Shown here: positions 25,278-39,019 of the stretch, piece by piece
Position numbering within the stretch: the stretch's first letter is position 1
How the letters are laid out: each line of letters opens with the position of its first letter
NCBI RefSeq assembly: GCF_032854445.1
Contig: NW_027018288.1
Location: 1 to 46,093 of the forward strand
Reading direction: 5' to 3'
DNA length: 46,093 nt
Source of the DNA: Liolophura sinensis
Taxonomy: Eukaryota; Mollusca; Polyplacophora; Chitonida; Chitonidae
Made by a program: the position numbers and the translations under genes
Notes under the pieces: generated by a model
Seen by the model: the letters and a program-made list of their open reading frames with translations, nothing else
What the model was told of the DNA's origin: nothing
Database searches by the model: none

Positions 25278-28200
25278 CAAAAGTATTGGTCGGAGAGCAA
25301 CGCGGTTTGCACCATTCGATTTCTCGTCACAAAATACGTCGGATTAGCCTCTTACCAGCAGCATTGGAACAGTTTTTCCACTTTGGGATTTTTGCCTGGT
25401 CATTTTGCTAATTGAAATCGGCTACATTAACTATGTACAATCGCGACTGGTCATTACTATATTCAACATTTCATTATAAGTTATGTGCCCTTCGGTAGCC
25501 CAGACGACGTCAAATCTTTGGGCCAAGCCCATTTAACTCACCCAGCAAATGTCTTACTTCTAAGTCGAAGACAAACTCAATGTCTTTATCTACATGTAGA
25601 AAAACCACACCATTTGTATATAAAAAAAACACAAGGTACTTGATACAACCCGCTGTAAAAAGTACAATTGAACACTGACCCACATCAATAAGGTGCCAAA
25701 GGATGCGCAATTGGGCCAGGCATCTCCAGCTGTTGAAAAATTGCAAATTTCCTTGGTTTCCATGCAGTAAGAGCCGTTGCTGGGCACGTGATCTTGACAT
25801 CATTGATTATTCATTTGTGGCTACAGCCAAAAGTATTGGTCGGAGAGCAACGCGGTTTGCACCATTCGATTTCTCGTCACAAAATACGTCGGATTAGCCT
25901 CTTACCAGCAGCATTGGAACAGTTTTTCCACTTTTGGATTTTTGCCTGGTCTTTTTGCTAATTGAAATCGGCTGCATTAACTATGTACAATCGCGACTGG
26001 TCATTACTATATTCAACTTTTCATTATAAGTTATGTGCCCTTCGGTAGCCCAGACGACGTCAAATCTTTGGGCCAAGCCCATTTAACTCACCCAACAAAT
26101 GTCTTACTTCTAAGTCGAAGACAAACTCAATGTCTTTATCTACATGTAGAAAAACCACACCATTTGTATATAAAAAAAACAAAAGGTACTTGATACAATC
26201 CGCTGTAAAAAGTACAATTGAACACTGACCCACATCAATAAGGTGCCAAAGGATGCGCAATTGGGCCAGGCATCTCCAGCTGTTGAAAAATTGCAAATTT
26301 CCTTGGTTTCCATGGAGTAAGAGCCGTTGCTGGGCACGTGATCTTGACATCATTGATTATTCATTTGTGGATACAGCCAAAAGTATTGGTCGGAGAGCAA
26401 CGCGGTTTGCACCATTCGATTTCTCGTCACAAAATACGTCGGATTAGCCTCTTACCAGCAGCATTGGAACAGTTTTTCTACTTTTGGATTTTTGCCTGGT
26501 CTTTTTGCTAATTGAAATCGGCTACATTAACTATGTACAATCGCGACTGGTCATTACTATATTCAACTTTTCATTATAAGTTATGTGCCCTTCGGTAGCC
26601 CAGACGACGTCAAATCTTTGGGCCAAGCCCATTTAACTCACCCAACAAATGTCTTACTTCTAAGTCGAAGACAAACTCAATGTCTTTATCTACATGTAGA
26701 AAAACCACACCATTTGTATATAAAAAAAACAAAAGGTACTTGATACAATCCGCTGTAAAAAGTACAATTGAACACTGACCCACATCAATAAGGTGCCAAA
26801 GGATGCGCAATTGGGCCAGGCATCTCCAGCTGTTGAAAAATTGCAAATTTCCTTGGTTTCCATGGAGTAAGAGCCGTTGCTGGGCACGTGATCTTGACAT
26901 CATTGATTATTCATTTGTGGCTACAGCCAAAAGTATTGGTCGGAGAGCAACGCGGTTTGCACCATTCGATTTCTCGTCACAAAATACGTCGGATTAGCCT
27001 CTTACCAGCAGCATTGGAACAGTTTTTCCACTTTTGGATTTTTGCCTGGTCTTTTTGCGAATTGAAATCGGGTACATTAGCTATGTACAATCGCGACTGG
27101 TCATTACTATATTCAATTTTTCATTATATGTTATGTGCCCTTCGGTAGCCCAGACGACGTCAAATCTTTGGGCCAAGCCCATTTAACTCACCCAGCAAAT
27201 GTCTTACTTCTAAGTCGAAGACAAACTCAATGTCTTTATCTACATGTAGAAAAACCACACCATTTGTATATAAAAAAAAAAAAGGTACTTGATACAATCC
27301 GCTGTAAAAAGTACAATTGAACACTGACCCACATCAATAAGGTGCCAAAGGATGCGCAATTGGGCCAGGCATCTCCAGCTGTTGAAAAATTGCAAATTTC
27401 CTTGGTTTCCATGGAGTAAGAGCCGTTGCTGGGCACGTGATCTTGACATCATTGATTATTCATTTGTGGCTACAGCCAAAAGTATTGGTCGGAGAGCAAC
27501 GCGGTTTGCACCATTCGATTTCTCGTCACAAAATACGTCGGATTAGCCTCTTACCAGCAGCATTGGAACAGTTTTTCTACTTTTGGATTTTTGCCTGGTC
27601 TTTTTGCGAATTGAAATCGGGTACATTAGCTATGTACAATCGCGACTGGTCATTACTATATTCAATTTTTCATTATAAGTTATGTACCCTTCGGTAGCCC
27701 AGACGACGTCAAATCTTTGGGCCAAGCCCATTTAACTCACCCAGTAAATGTCTTACTTCTAAGTCGAAGACAAACTCAATGTCTTTATCTACATGTAGAA
27801 AAACCACACCATTTGTATATAAAAAAAACAAAAGGTACTTGATACAATCCGCTGTAAAAAGTACAATTGAACACTGACCCACATCAATAAGGTGCCAAAG
27901 GATGCGCAATTGGGCCAGGCATCTCCAGCTGTTGAAAAATTGCAAATTTCCTTGGTTTCCATGGAGTAAGAGCCGTTGCTGGGCACGTGATCTTGACATC
28001 ATTGATTATTCATTTGTGGCTACAGCCAAAAGTATTGGTCGGATAGCAACGCGGTTTGCACCATTCGATTTCTCGTCACAAAATACGTCGGATTAGCCTC
28101 TTACCAGCAGCATTGGAACAGTTCTTCTACTTTTGGATTTTTGCCTGATCATTTTGCTGATTGAAATCGGCTGCATTAACTATGTACAATCGCGACTGGT

Positions 28201-31200
28201 CATTACTATATTCAACTTTTCATTATAAGTTATGTGCCCTTCGGTAGCCCAGACGACGTCAAATCTTTGGGCCAAGCCCATTTAACTCACCCAACAAATG
28301 TCTTACTTCTAAGTCGAAGACAAACTCAATGTCTTTATCTACATGTAGAAAAACCACACCATTTGTATATAAAAAAAAACAAAAGGTACTTGATACAATC
28401 CGCTGTAAAAAGTACAATTGAACACTGACCCACATCAATAAGGTGCCAAAGGATGCGCAATTGGGCCAGGCATCTCCAGCTGTTGAAAAATTGCAAATTT
28501 CCTTGGTTTCCATGCAGTAAGAGCCGTTGCTGGGCACGTGATCTTGACATCATTGATTATTCATTTGTGGCTACAGCCAAAAGTATTGGTCGGAGAGCAA
28601 CGCGGTTTGCACCATTCGATTTCTCGTCACAAAATACGTCGGATTAGCCTCTTACCAGCAGCATTGGAACAGTTTTTCCACTTTTGGATTTTTGCCTGCT
28701 CATTTTGCTAATTGAAATCGGCTGCATTAACTATGTACAATCGCGACTGGTCATTACTATATTCAACTTTTCATTATAAGTTATGTGCCCTTCGGTAGCC
28801 CAGACGACGTCAAATCTTTGGGCCAAGCCCATTTAACTCACCCAACAAATGTCTTACTTCTAAGTCGAAGACAAACTCAATGTCTTTATCTACATGTAGA
28901 AAAACCACACCATTTGTATATAAAAAAAACAAAAGGTACTTGATACAATCCGCTGTAAAAAGTACAATTGAACACTGACCCACATCAATAAGGTGCCAAA
29001 GGATGCGCAATTGGGCCAGGCATCTCCAGCTGTTGAAAAATTGCAAATTTCCTTGGTTTCCATGGAGTAAGAGCCGTTGCTGGGCACGTGATCTTGACAT
29101 CATTGATTATTCATTTGTGGCTACAGCCAAAAGTATTGGTCGGAGAGCAACGCGGTTTGCACCATTCGATTTCTCGTCACAAAATACGTCGGATTAGCCT
29201 CTTACCAGCAGCATTGGAACAGTTTTTCTACTTTTCGATTTTTGCCTGGTCTTTTTGCGAATTAAAATCGGCTACATTAACTATGTACAATCGCGACTGG
29301 TCATTACTATATTCAACTTTTCATTATAAGTTATGTGCCCTTCGGTAGCCCAGACGACGTCAAATCTTTGGGCCAAGCCCATTTAACTCACCCAGCAAAT
29401 GTATTACTTCTAAGTCGAAGACAAACTCAATGTCTTTATCTACATGTAAAAAAACCACACCATTTGTATATAAAAAAAACACAAGGTACTTGATACAATC
29501 CGCTGTAAAAAGTACAATTGAACACTGACCCACATCAAAAAGGTGCCAAAGGATGCGCAATTGGGCCAGGCATCTCCAGCTGTTGAAAAATTGCAAATTT
29601 CCTTGGTTTCCATGGAGTAAGAGCCGTTGCTGGGCACGTGATCTTGACATCATTGATTATTCATTTGTGGCTACAGCCAAAAGTATTGGTCGGAGAGCAA
29701 CGCGGTTTGCACCATTCGATTTCTCGTCACAAAATACGTCGGATTAGCCTCTTACCAGCAGCATTGGAACAGTTTTTCTACTTTTGGATTTTTGCCTGGT
29801 CTTTTTGCGAATTGAAATCGGGTACATTAGCTATGTACAATCGCGACTGGTCATTACTATATTCAATTTTTCATTATAAGTTATGTGCCCTTCGGTAGCC
29901 CAGACGACGTCAAATCTTTGGGCCAAGCCCATTTAACTCACCCAACAAATGTCTTACTTCTAAGTCGAAGACAAACTCAATGTCTTTATCTACATGTAGA
30001 AAAACCACACCATTTGTATATAAAAAAAACACAAGGTACTTGATACAATCCGCTGTAAAAAGTACAATTGAACACTGACCCACATCAATAAGGTGCCAAA
30101 GGATGCGCAATTGGGCCAGGCATCTCCAGCTGTTGAAAAATTGCAAATTTCCTTGGTTTCCATGGAGTAAGAGCCGTTGCTGGGCACGTGATCTTGACAT
30201 CATTGATTATTCATTTGTGGCTACAGCCAAAAGTATTGGTCGGAGAGCAACGCGGTTTGCACCATTCGATTTCTCGTCACAAAATACGTCGGATTAGCCT
30301 CTTACCAGCAGCATTGGAACAGTTTTTCCACTTTTGGATTTTTGCCTGGTCTTTTTGCTAATTGAAATCGGCTACATTAACTATGTACAATCGCGACTGG
30401 TCATTACTATATTCAACTTTTCATTATAAGTTATGTGCCCTTCGGTAGCCCAGACGACGTCAAATCTTTGGGCCAAGCCCATTTAACTCACCCAGCAAAT
30501 GTCTTACTTCTAAGTCGAAGACAAACTCAATGTCTTTATCTACATGTAGAAAAACCACACCATTTGTATGTAAAAAAAACAAAAGGTACTTGATACAATC
30601 CGCTGTAAAAAGTACAATTGAACACTGACCCACATCAATAAGGTGCCAAAGGATGCGCAATTGGGCCAGGCATCTCCAGCTGTTGAAAAATTGCAAATTT
30701 CCTTGGTTTCCATGGAGTAAGAGCCGTTGCTGGGCACGTGATCTTGACATCATTGATTATTCATTTGTGGCTACAGCCAAAAGTATTGGTCGGAGAGCAA
30801 CGCGGTTTGCACCATTCGATTTCTCGTCACAAAATACGTCGGATTAGCCTCTTACCAGCAGCATTGGAACAGTTTTTCCACTTTTGGATTTTTGCCTGGT
30901 CTTTTTGCGAATTAAAATCGGCTACATTAACTATGTACAATCGCGACTGGTCATTACTATATTCAACTTTTCATTATAAGTTATGTGCCCTTCGGTAGCC
31001 CAGACGACGTCAAATCTTTGGGCCAAGCCCATTTAACTCACCCAGCAAATGTATTACTTCTAAGTCGAAGACAATCTCAATGTCTTTATCTACATGTAAA
31101 AAAACCACACCATTTGTATATAAAAAAAAACACAAGGTACTTGATACAATCCGCTGTAAAAAGTACAATTGAACACTGACCCACATCAAAAAGGTGCCAA

Positions 31201-31878
31201 AGGATGCGCAATTGGGCCAGGCATCTCCAGCTGTTGAAAAATTGCAAATTTCCTTGGTTTCCATGGAGTAAGAGCCGTTGCTGGGCACGTGATCTTGACA
31301 TCATTGATTATTCATTTGTGGCTACAGCCAAAAGTATTGGTCGGAGAGCAACGCGGTTTGCACCATTCGATTTCTCGTCACAAAATACGTCGGATTAGCC
31401 TCTTACCAGCAGCGTTGGAACAGTTTTTCTACTTTTGGATTTTTGCCTGGTCTTTTTGCGAATTGAAATCGGGTACATTAGCTATGTACAATCGCGACTG
31501 GTCATTACTATATTCAATTTTTCATTATAAGTTATGTGCCCTTCGGTAGCCCAGACGACGTCAAATCTTTGGGCCAAGCCCATTTAATTCACCCAGTAAA
31601 TGTCTTACTTCTAAGTCGAAGACAAACTCAATGTCTTTATCTACATGTAGAAAAACCACACCATTTGTATATAAAAAAAACAAAAGGTACTTGATACAAT
31701 CCGCTGTAAAAAGTACAATTGAACACTGACCCACATCAATAAGGTGCCAAAGGATGCGCAATTGGGCCAGGCATCTCCAGCTGTTGAAAAATTGCAAATT
31801 TCCTTGGTTTCCATGGAGTAAGAGCCGTTGCTGGGCACGTGGTCTTGACATCATTGATTATTCATTTGTGGCTACAGC
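24728..31878 (+). repeat. 13-monomer higher-order repeat, copy 2 (C46-C58)
   Basis: Starts: 24728, 25278, 25828, 26378, 26928, 27477, 28027, 28578, 29128, 29678, 30228, 30778, 31329. Each monomer carries the rare alleles of its partner about 7,150 bp upstream. Over the clean halves I noticed only a few substitutions: unit 147 in C40/C53, 393 in C42/C55, 298 in C44/C57, and 458 in C45/C58, plus one extra A in C57. The next monomer (C59) is not an M type, so there is no third copy. Confidence 0.9.
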
Positions 31879-32428
31879 CAAAAGTATTGGTGGGAGAGCA
31901 ACGCAGTTTGCACCATTCGATTTCTCGTCACAAAATACGTCGGATTAGCCTCTTACCAGCAGCATTGGAACAGTTTTTCTACTTTTGGATTTTTGCCTGG
32001 TCTTTTTGCGAATTGAATTCGGCTACATTAACTATGTACAATCGCGACTGGTCATTACTATATTCAACTTTTCATTATAAGTTTTGTGCCCTTCGGTAGC
32101 CCAGACGACGTCAAATCTTTGGGCCAAGCCCATTTAACTCACCCAGCAAATGTCTTACTTCTAAGTCGAAGACAAACTCAATGTCTTTATCTACATGTAG
32201 AAAAACCACACCATTTGTATATAAAAAAAACACAAGGTACTTGATACAACCCGCTGTAAAAAGTACAATTGAACACTGACCCACATCAATAAGGTGCCAA
32301 AGGATGCGCAATTGGGCCAGGCATCTCCAGCTGTTGAAAAATTGCAAATTTCCTTGGTTTCCATGGAGTAAGAGCCGTTGCTGGGCACGTGATCTTGACA
32401 TCATTGATTATTCATTTGTGGCTACAGC

Positions 32429-34076
32429 CAAAAGTATTGGTCGGAGAGCAACGCGGTTTGCACCATTCGATTTCTCGTCACAAAATACGTCGGATTAGCC
32501 TCTTACCAGCAGCATTGGAACAGTTTTTCCACTTTTGGATTTTTGCCTGGTCTTTTTGCTAATTGAAATCGGCTACATTAACTATGTACAATCGCGACTG
32601 GTCATTACTATATTCAACATTTCATTATAAGTTATGTGCCCTTCGGTAGCCCAGACGACGTCAAATCTTTGGGCCAAGCCCATTTAACTCACCCAGCAAA
32701 TGTCTTACTTCTAAGTCGAAGACAAACTCAATGTCTTTATCTACATGTAGAAAAACCACACCATTTGTATAAAAAAAACAAAAGGTACTTGATACAACCC
32801 GCTGTAAAAAGTACAATTGAACACTGACCCACATCAATAAGGTGCCAAAGGATGCGCAATTGGGCCAGGCATCTCCAGCTGTTGAAAAATTGCAAATTTC
32901 TATGGTTTCCATGGAGTAAGAGCCGTTGCTGGGCACGTGATCTTGACATCATTGATTATTCATTTGTGGCTACAGCCAAAAGTATTGGTCGGAGAGCAAC
33001 GCGGTTTGCACCATTCGATTTCTCGTCACAAAATACGTCGGATTAGCCTCTTACCAGCAGCATTGGAACAGTTTTTCCACTTTTGGATTTTTGCCTGGTC
33101 TTTTTGCTAATTGAAATCGGCTGCATTAACTATGTACAATCGCGACTGGTCATTACTATATTCAACTTTTCATTATAAGTTATGTGCCCTTCGGTAGCCC
33201 AGACGACGTCAAATCTTTGGGCCAAGCCCATTTAACTCACCCAACAAATGTCTTACTTCTAAGTCGAAGACAAACTCAATGTCTTTATCTACATGTAGAA
33301 AAACCACACCATTTGTATGTAAAAAAAACAAAAGGTACTTGATACAATCCGCTGTAAAAAGTACAATTGAACACTGACCCACATCAATAAGGTGCCAAAG
33401 GATGCGCAATTGGGCCAGGCATCTCCAGCTGTTGAAAAATTGCAAATTTCCTTGGTTTCCATGGAGTAAGAGCCGTTGCTGGGCACGTGATCTTGACATC
33501 ATTGATTATTCATTTGTGGCTGCAGCCAAAAGTATTGGTCGGAGAGCAACGCGGTTTGCACCATTCGATTTCTCGTCACAAAATACGTCGGATTAGCCTC
33601 TTACCAGCAGCATTGGAACAGTTTTTCCACTTTTGGATTTTTGCCTGGTCTTTTTGCTTATTGAAATCGGGTACATTAGCTATGTACAATCGCGACTGGT
33701 CATTACTATATTCAATTTTTCATTATAAGTTATGTGCCCTTCGGTAGCCCAGACGACGTCAAATCTTTGGGCCAAGCCCATTTAACTCACCCAACAAATG
33801 TCTTACTTCTAAGTCGAAGACAAACTCAATGTCTTTATCTACATGTAGAAAAACCACACCATTTGTATGTAAAAAAAACAAAAGGTACTTGATACAATCC
33901 GCTGTAAAAAGTACAATTGAACACTGACCCACATCAATAAGGTGCCAAAGGATGCGCAATTGGGCCAGGCATCTCCAGCTGTTGAAAAATTGCAAATTTC
34001 CTTGGTTTCCATGGAGTAAGAGCCGTTGCTGGGCACGTGATCTTGACATCATTGATTATTCATTTGTGGCTACAGC
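32429..34076 (+). repeat. H-A-B module (C60-C62)
   Basis: Starts are 32429, 32977 and 33527. H is 548 bp with the shortened TATA tract; A ends with the PstI allele; B has T133, G145 and G153. This is the first of three modules within the 14-mer repeat. Confidence 0.82.
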
Positions 34077-34627
34077 CAAAAGTATTGGTCGGAGAGCAAC
34101 GCGGTTTGCACCATTCGATTTCTCGTCACAAAATACGTCGGATTAGCCTCTTACCAGCAGCATTGGAACAGTTTTTCCACTTTTGGATTTTTGCCTGGTC
34201 TTTTTGCGAATTAAAATCGGCTACATTAACTATGTACAATCGCGACTGGTCATTACTATATTCAACTTTTCATTATAAGTTATGTGCCCTTCGGTAGCCC
34301 AGACGACGTCAAATCTTTGGGCCAAGCCCATTTAACTCACCCAGCAAATGTATTACTTCTAAGTCGAAGACAAACTCAATGTCTTTATCTACATGTAAAA
34401 AAACCACACCATTTGTATATAAAAAAAAACACAAGGTACTTGATACAATCCGCTGTAAAAAGTACAATTGAACACTGACCCACATCAAAAAGGTGCCAAA
34501 GGATGCGCAATTGGGCCAGGCATCTCCAGCTGTTGAAAAATTGCAAATTTCCTTGGTTTCCATGGAGTAAGAGCCGTTGCTGGGCACGTGATCTTGACAT
34601 CATTGATTATTCATTTGTGGCTACAGC

Positions 34628-35175
34628 CAAAAGTATTGGTCGGAGAGCAACGCGGTTTGCACCATTCGATTTCTCGTCACAAAATACGTCGGATTAGCCT
34701 CTTACCAGCAGCATTGGAACAGTTTTTCTACTTTTGGATTTTTGCCTGGTCTTTTTGCGAATTGAAATCGGGTACATTAGCTATGTACAATCGCGACTGG
34801 TCATTACTATATTCAATTTTTCATTATAAGTTATGTGCCCTTCGGTAGCCCAGACGACGTCAAATCTTTGGGCCAAGCCCATTTAACTCACCCAGTAAAT
34901 GTCTTACTTCTAAGTCGAAGACAAACTCAATGTCTTTATCTACATGTAGAAAAACCACACCATTTGTATAAAAAAAACAAAAGGTACTTGATACAACCCG
35001 CTGTAAAAAGTACAATTGAACACTGACCCACATCAATAAGGTGCCAAAGGATGCGCAATTGGGCCAGGCATCTCCAGCTGTTGAAAAATTGCAAATTTCT
35101 ATGGTTTCCATGGAGTAAGAGCCGTTGCTGGGCACGTGATCTTGACATCATTGATTATTCATTTGTGGCTACAGC
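34628..35175 (+). repeat. Chimeric monomer C64: type L front, type H back
   Basis: The front shows T102, G132, G145, G153 and T190 with GTAAATG at unit 268-274, as in type L (20325 and 27477). The back has the shortened TATA tract, C372 and TA at unit 475-476, as in type H. The switch lies between about unit 270 and 340. It has a twin at 42318-42866 with the same junction. Confidence 0.75.
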
Positions 35176-36275
35176 CAAAAGTATTGGTCGGAGAGCAACG
35201 CGGTTTGCACCATTCGATTTCTCGTCACAAAATACGTCGGATTAGCCTCTTACCAGCAGCATTGGAACAGTTTTTCCACTTTTGGATTTTTGCCTGGTCT
35301 TTTTGCTAATTGAAATCGGCTGCATTAACTATGTACAATCGCGACTGGTCATTACTATATTCAACTTTTCATTATAAGTTATGTGCCCTTCGGTAGCCCA
35401 GACGACGTCAAATCTTTGGGCCAAGCCCATTTAACTCACCCAACAAATGTCTTACTTCTAAGTCGAAGACAAACTCAATGTCTTTATCTACATGTAGAAA
35501 AACCACACCATTTGTATGTAAAAAAAACAAAAGGTACTTGATACAATCCGCTGTAAAAAGTACAATTGAACACTGACCCACATCAATAAGGTGCCAAAGG
35601 ATGCGCAATTGGGCCAGGCATCTCCAGCTGTTGAAAAATTGCAAATTTCCTTGGTTTCCATGGAGTAAGAGCCGTTGCTGGGCACGTGATCTTGACATCA
35701 TTGATTATTCATTTGTGGCTGCAGCCAAAAGTATTGGTCGGAGAGCAACGCGGTTTGCACCATTCGATTTCTCGTCACAAAATACGTCGGATTAGCCTCT
35801 TACCAGCAGCATTGGAACAGTTTTTCCACTTTTGGATTTTTGCCTGGTCTTTTTGCTTATTGAAATCGGGTACATTAGCTATGTACAATCGCGACTGGTC
35901 ATTACTATATTCAATTTTTCATTATAAGTTATGTGCCCTTCGGTAGCCCAGACGACGTCAAATCTTTGGGCCAAGCCCATTTAACTCACCCAACAAATGT
36001 CTTACTTCTAAGTCGAAGACAAACTCAATGTCTTTATCTACATGTAGAAAAACCACACCATTTGTATATAAAAAAAACAAAAGGTACTTGATACAATCCG
36101 CTGTAAAAAGTACAATTGAACACTGACCCACATCAATAAGGTGCCAAAGGATGCGCAATTGGGCCAGGCATCTCCAGCTGTTGAAAAATTGCAAATTTCC
36201 TTGGTTTCCATGGAGTAAGAGCCGTTGCTGGGCACGTGATCTTGACATCATTGATTATTCATTTGTGGCTACAGC
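34628..36275 (+). repeat. (L/H)-A-B module (C64-C66)
   Basis: This second module in the 14-mer starts with the L/H chimera. Its B unit at 35726 differs from the B unit at 33527 by A343 instead of G343. Confidence 0.78.
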
Positions 36276-37374
36276 CAAAAGTATTGGTGGGAGAGCAACG
36301 CGGTTTGCACCATTCGATTTCTCGTCACAAAATACGTCGGATTAGCCTCTTACCAGCAGCATTGGAACAGTTTTTCTACTTTTGGATTTTTGCCTGGTCT
36401 TTTTGCGAATTGAATTCGGCTACATTAACTATGTACAATCGCGACTGGTCATTACTATATTCAACTTTTCATTATAAGTTTTGTGCCCTTCGGTAGCCCA
36501 GACGACGTCAAATCTTTGGGCCAAGCCCATTTAACTCACCCAGCAAATGTCTTACTTCTAAGTCGAAGACAAACTCAATGTCTTTATCTACATGTAGAAA
36601 AACCACACCATTTGTATATAAAAAAAAACAAAAGGTACTTGATACAATCCGCTGTAAAAAGTACAATTGAACACTGACCCACATCAATAAGGTGCCAAAG
36701 GATGCGCAATTGGGCCAGGCATCTCCAGCTGTTGAAAAATTGCAAATTTCCTTGGTTTCCATGGAGTAAGAGCCGTTGCTGGGCACGTGATCTTGACATC
36801 ATTGATTATTCATTTGTGGCTACAGCCAAAAGTATTGGTCGGAGAGCAACGCGGTTTGCACCATTCGATTTCTCGTCACAAAATACGTCGGATTAGCTCT
36901 TACCAGCAGCATTGGAACAGTTTTTCCACTTTTGGATTTTTGCCTGGTCATTTTGCTAATTGAAATCGGCTACATTAACTATGTACAATCGCGACTGGTC
37001 ATTACTATATTCAACATTTCATTATAAGTTATGTGCCCTTCGGTAGCCCAGACGACGTCAAATCTTTGGGCCAAGCCCATTTAACTCACCCAGCAAATGT
37101 CTTACTTCTAAGTCGAAGACAACTCAATGTCTTTATCTACATGTAGAAAAACCACACCATTTGTATATAAAAAAAACACAAGGTACTTGATACAACCCGC
37201 TGTAAAAAGTACAATTGAACACTGACCCACATCAATAAGGTGCCAAAGGATGCGCAATTGGGCCAGGCATCTCCAGCTGTTGAAAAATTGCAAATTTCCT
37301 TGGTTTCCATGGAGTAAGAGCCGTTGCTGGGCACGTGATCTTGACATCATTGATTATTCATTTGTGGCTACAGC

Positions 37375-39019
37375 CAAAAGTATTGGTCGGAGAGCAACGC
37401 GGTTTGCACCATTCGATTTCTCGTCACAAAATACGTCGGATTAGCCTCTTACCAGCAGCATTGGAACAGTTTTTCCACTTTTGGATTTTTGCCTGGTCTT
37501 TTTGCTAATTGAAATCGGCTACATTAACTATGTACAATCGCGACTGGTCATTTACTATATTCAACATTTCATTATAAGTTATGTGCCCTTCGGTAGCCCA
37601 GACGACGTCAAATCTTTGGGCCAAGCCCATTTAACTCACCCAGCAAATGTCTTACTTCTAAGTCGAAGACAAACTCAATGTCTTTATCTACATGTAGAAA
37701 AACCACACATTTGTATAAAAATAACAAAAGGTACTTGATACAACCCGCTGTAAAAAGTACAATTGAACACTGACCCACATCAATAAGGTGCCAAAGGATG
37801 CGCAATTGGGCCAGGCATCTCCAGCTGTTGAAAAATTGCAAATTTCTATGGTTTCCATGGAGTAAGAGCCGTTGCTGGGCACGTGATCTTGACATCATTG
37901 ATTATTCATTTGTGGCTACAGCCAAAAGTATTGGTCGGAGAGCAACGCGGTTTGCACCATTCGATTTCTCGTCACAAAATACGTCGGATTAGCCTCATAC
38001 CAGCAGCATTGGAACAGTTTTTCTACTTTTGGATTTTTGCCTGGTCTTTTTGCTAATTGAAATCGGCTGCATTAACTATGTACAATCGCGACTGGTCATT
38101 ACTATATTCAACTTTTCATTATAAGTTATGTGCCCTTCGGTAGCCCAGACGACGTCAAATCTTTGGCCAAGCCCATTTAACTCACCCAACAAATGTCTTA
38201 CTTCTAAGTCGAAGACAAACTCAATGTCTTTATCTACATGTAGAAAAACCACACCATTTGTATGTAAAAAAAACAAAAGGTACTTGATACAATCCGCTGT
38301 AAAAAGTACAATTGAACACTGACCCACATCAATAAGGTGCCAAAGGATGCGCAATTGGCCAGGCATCTCCAGCTGTTGAAAAATTGCAAATTTCCTTGGT
38401 TTCCATGGAGTAAGAGCCGTTGCTGGGCACGTGATCTTGACATCATTGATTATTCATTTGTGGCTGCAGCCAAAAGTATTGGTCGGAGAGCAACGCGGTT
38501 TGCACCATTCGATTTCTCGTCACAAAATACGTCGGATTAGCCTCTTACCAGCAGCATTGGAACAGTTTTTCCACTTTTGGATTTTTGCCTGGTCTTTTTG
38601 CTTATTGAAATCGGGTACATTAGCTATGTACAATCGCGACTGGTCATTACTATATTCAATTTTTCATTATAAGTTATGTGCCCTTCGGTAGCCCAGACGA
38701 CGTCAAATCTTTGGGCCAAGCCCATTAACTCACCCAACAAATGTCTTACTTCTAAGTCGAAGACAAACTCAATGTCTTTATCTACATGTAGAAAAACCAC
38801 ACCATTTGTATGTAAAAAAAACAAAAGGTACTTGATACAATCCGCTGTAAAAAGTACAATTGAACACTGACCCACATCAATAAGGTGCCAAAGGATGCGC
38901 AATTGGGCCAGGCATCTCCAGCTGTTGAAAAATTGCAAATTTCCTTGGTTTCCATGGAGTAAGAGCCGTTGCTGGGCACGTGATCTTGACATCATTGATT
39001 ATTTATTTGTGGCTACAGC
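37375..39019 (+). repeat. H-A-B module (C69-C71)
   Basis: This third module in the 14-mer is marked by the AAAAATAAC form in H (37716-37733 region) and by A75 and T102 in the A unit at 37923. It holds several one-base losses, for example near 38164, 38358 and 38726. Confidence 0.75.
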
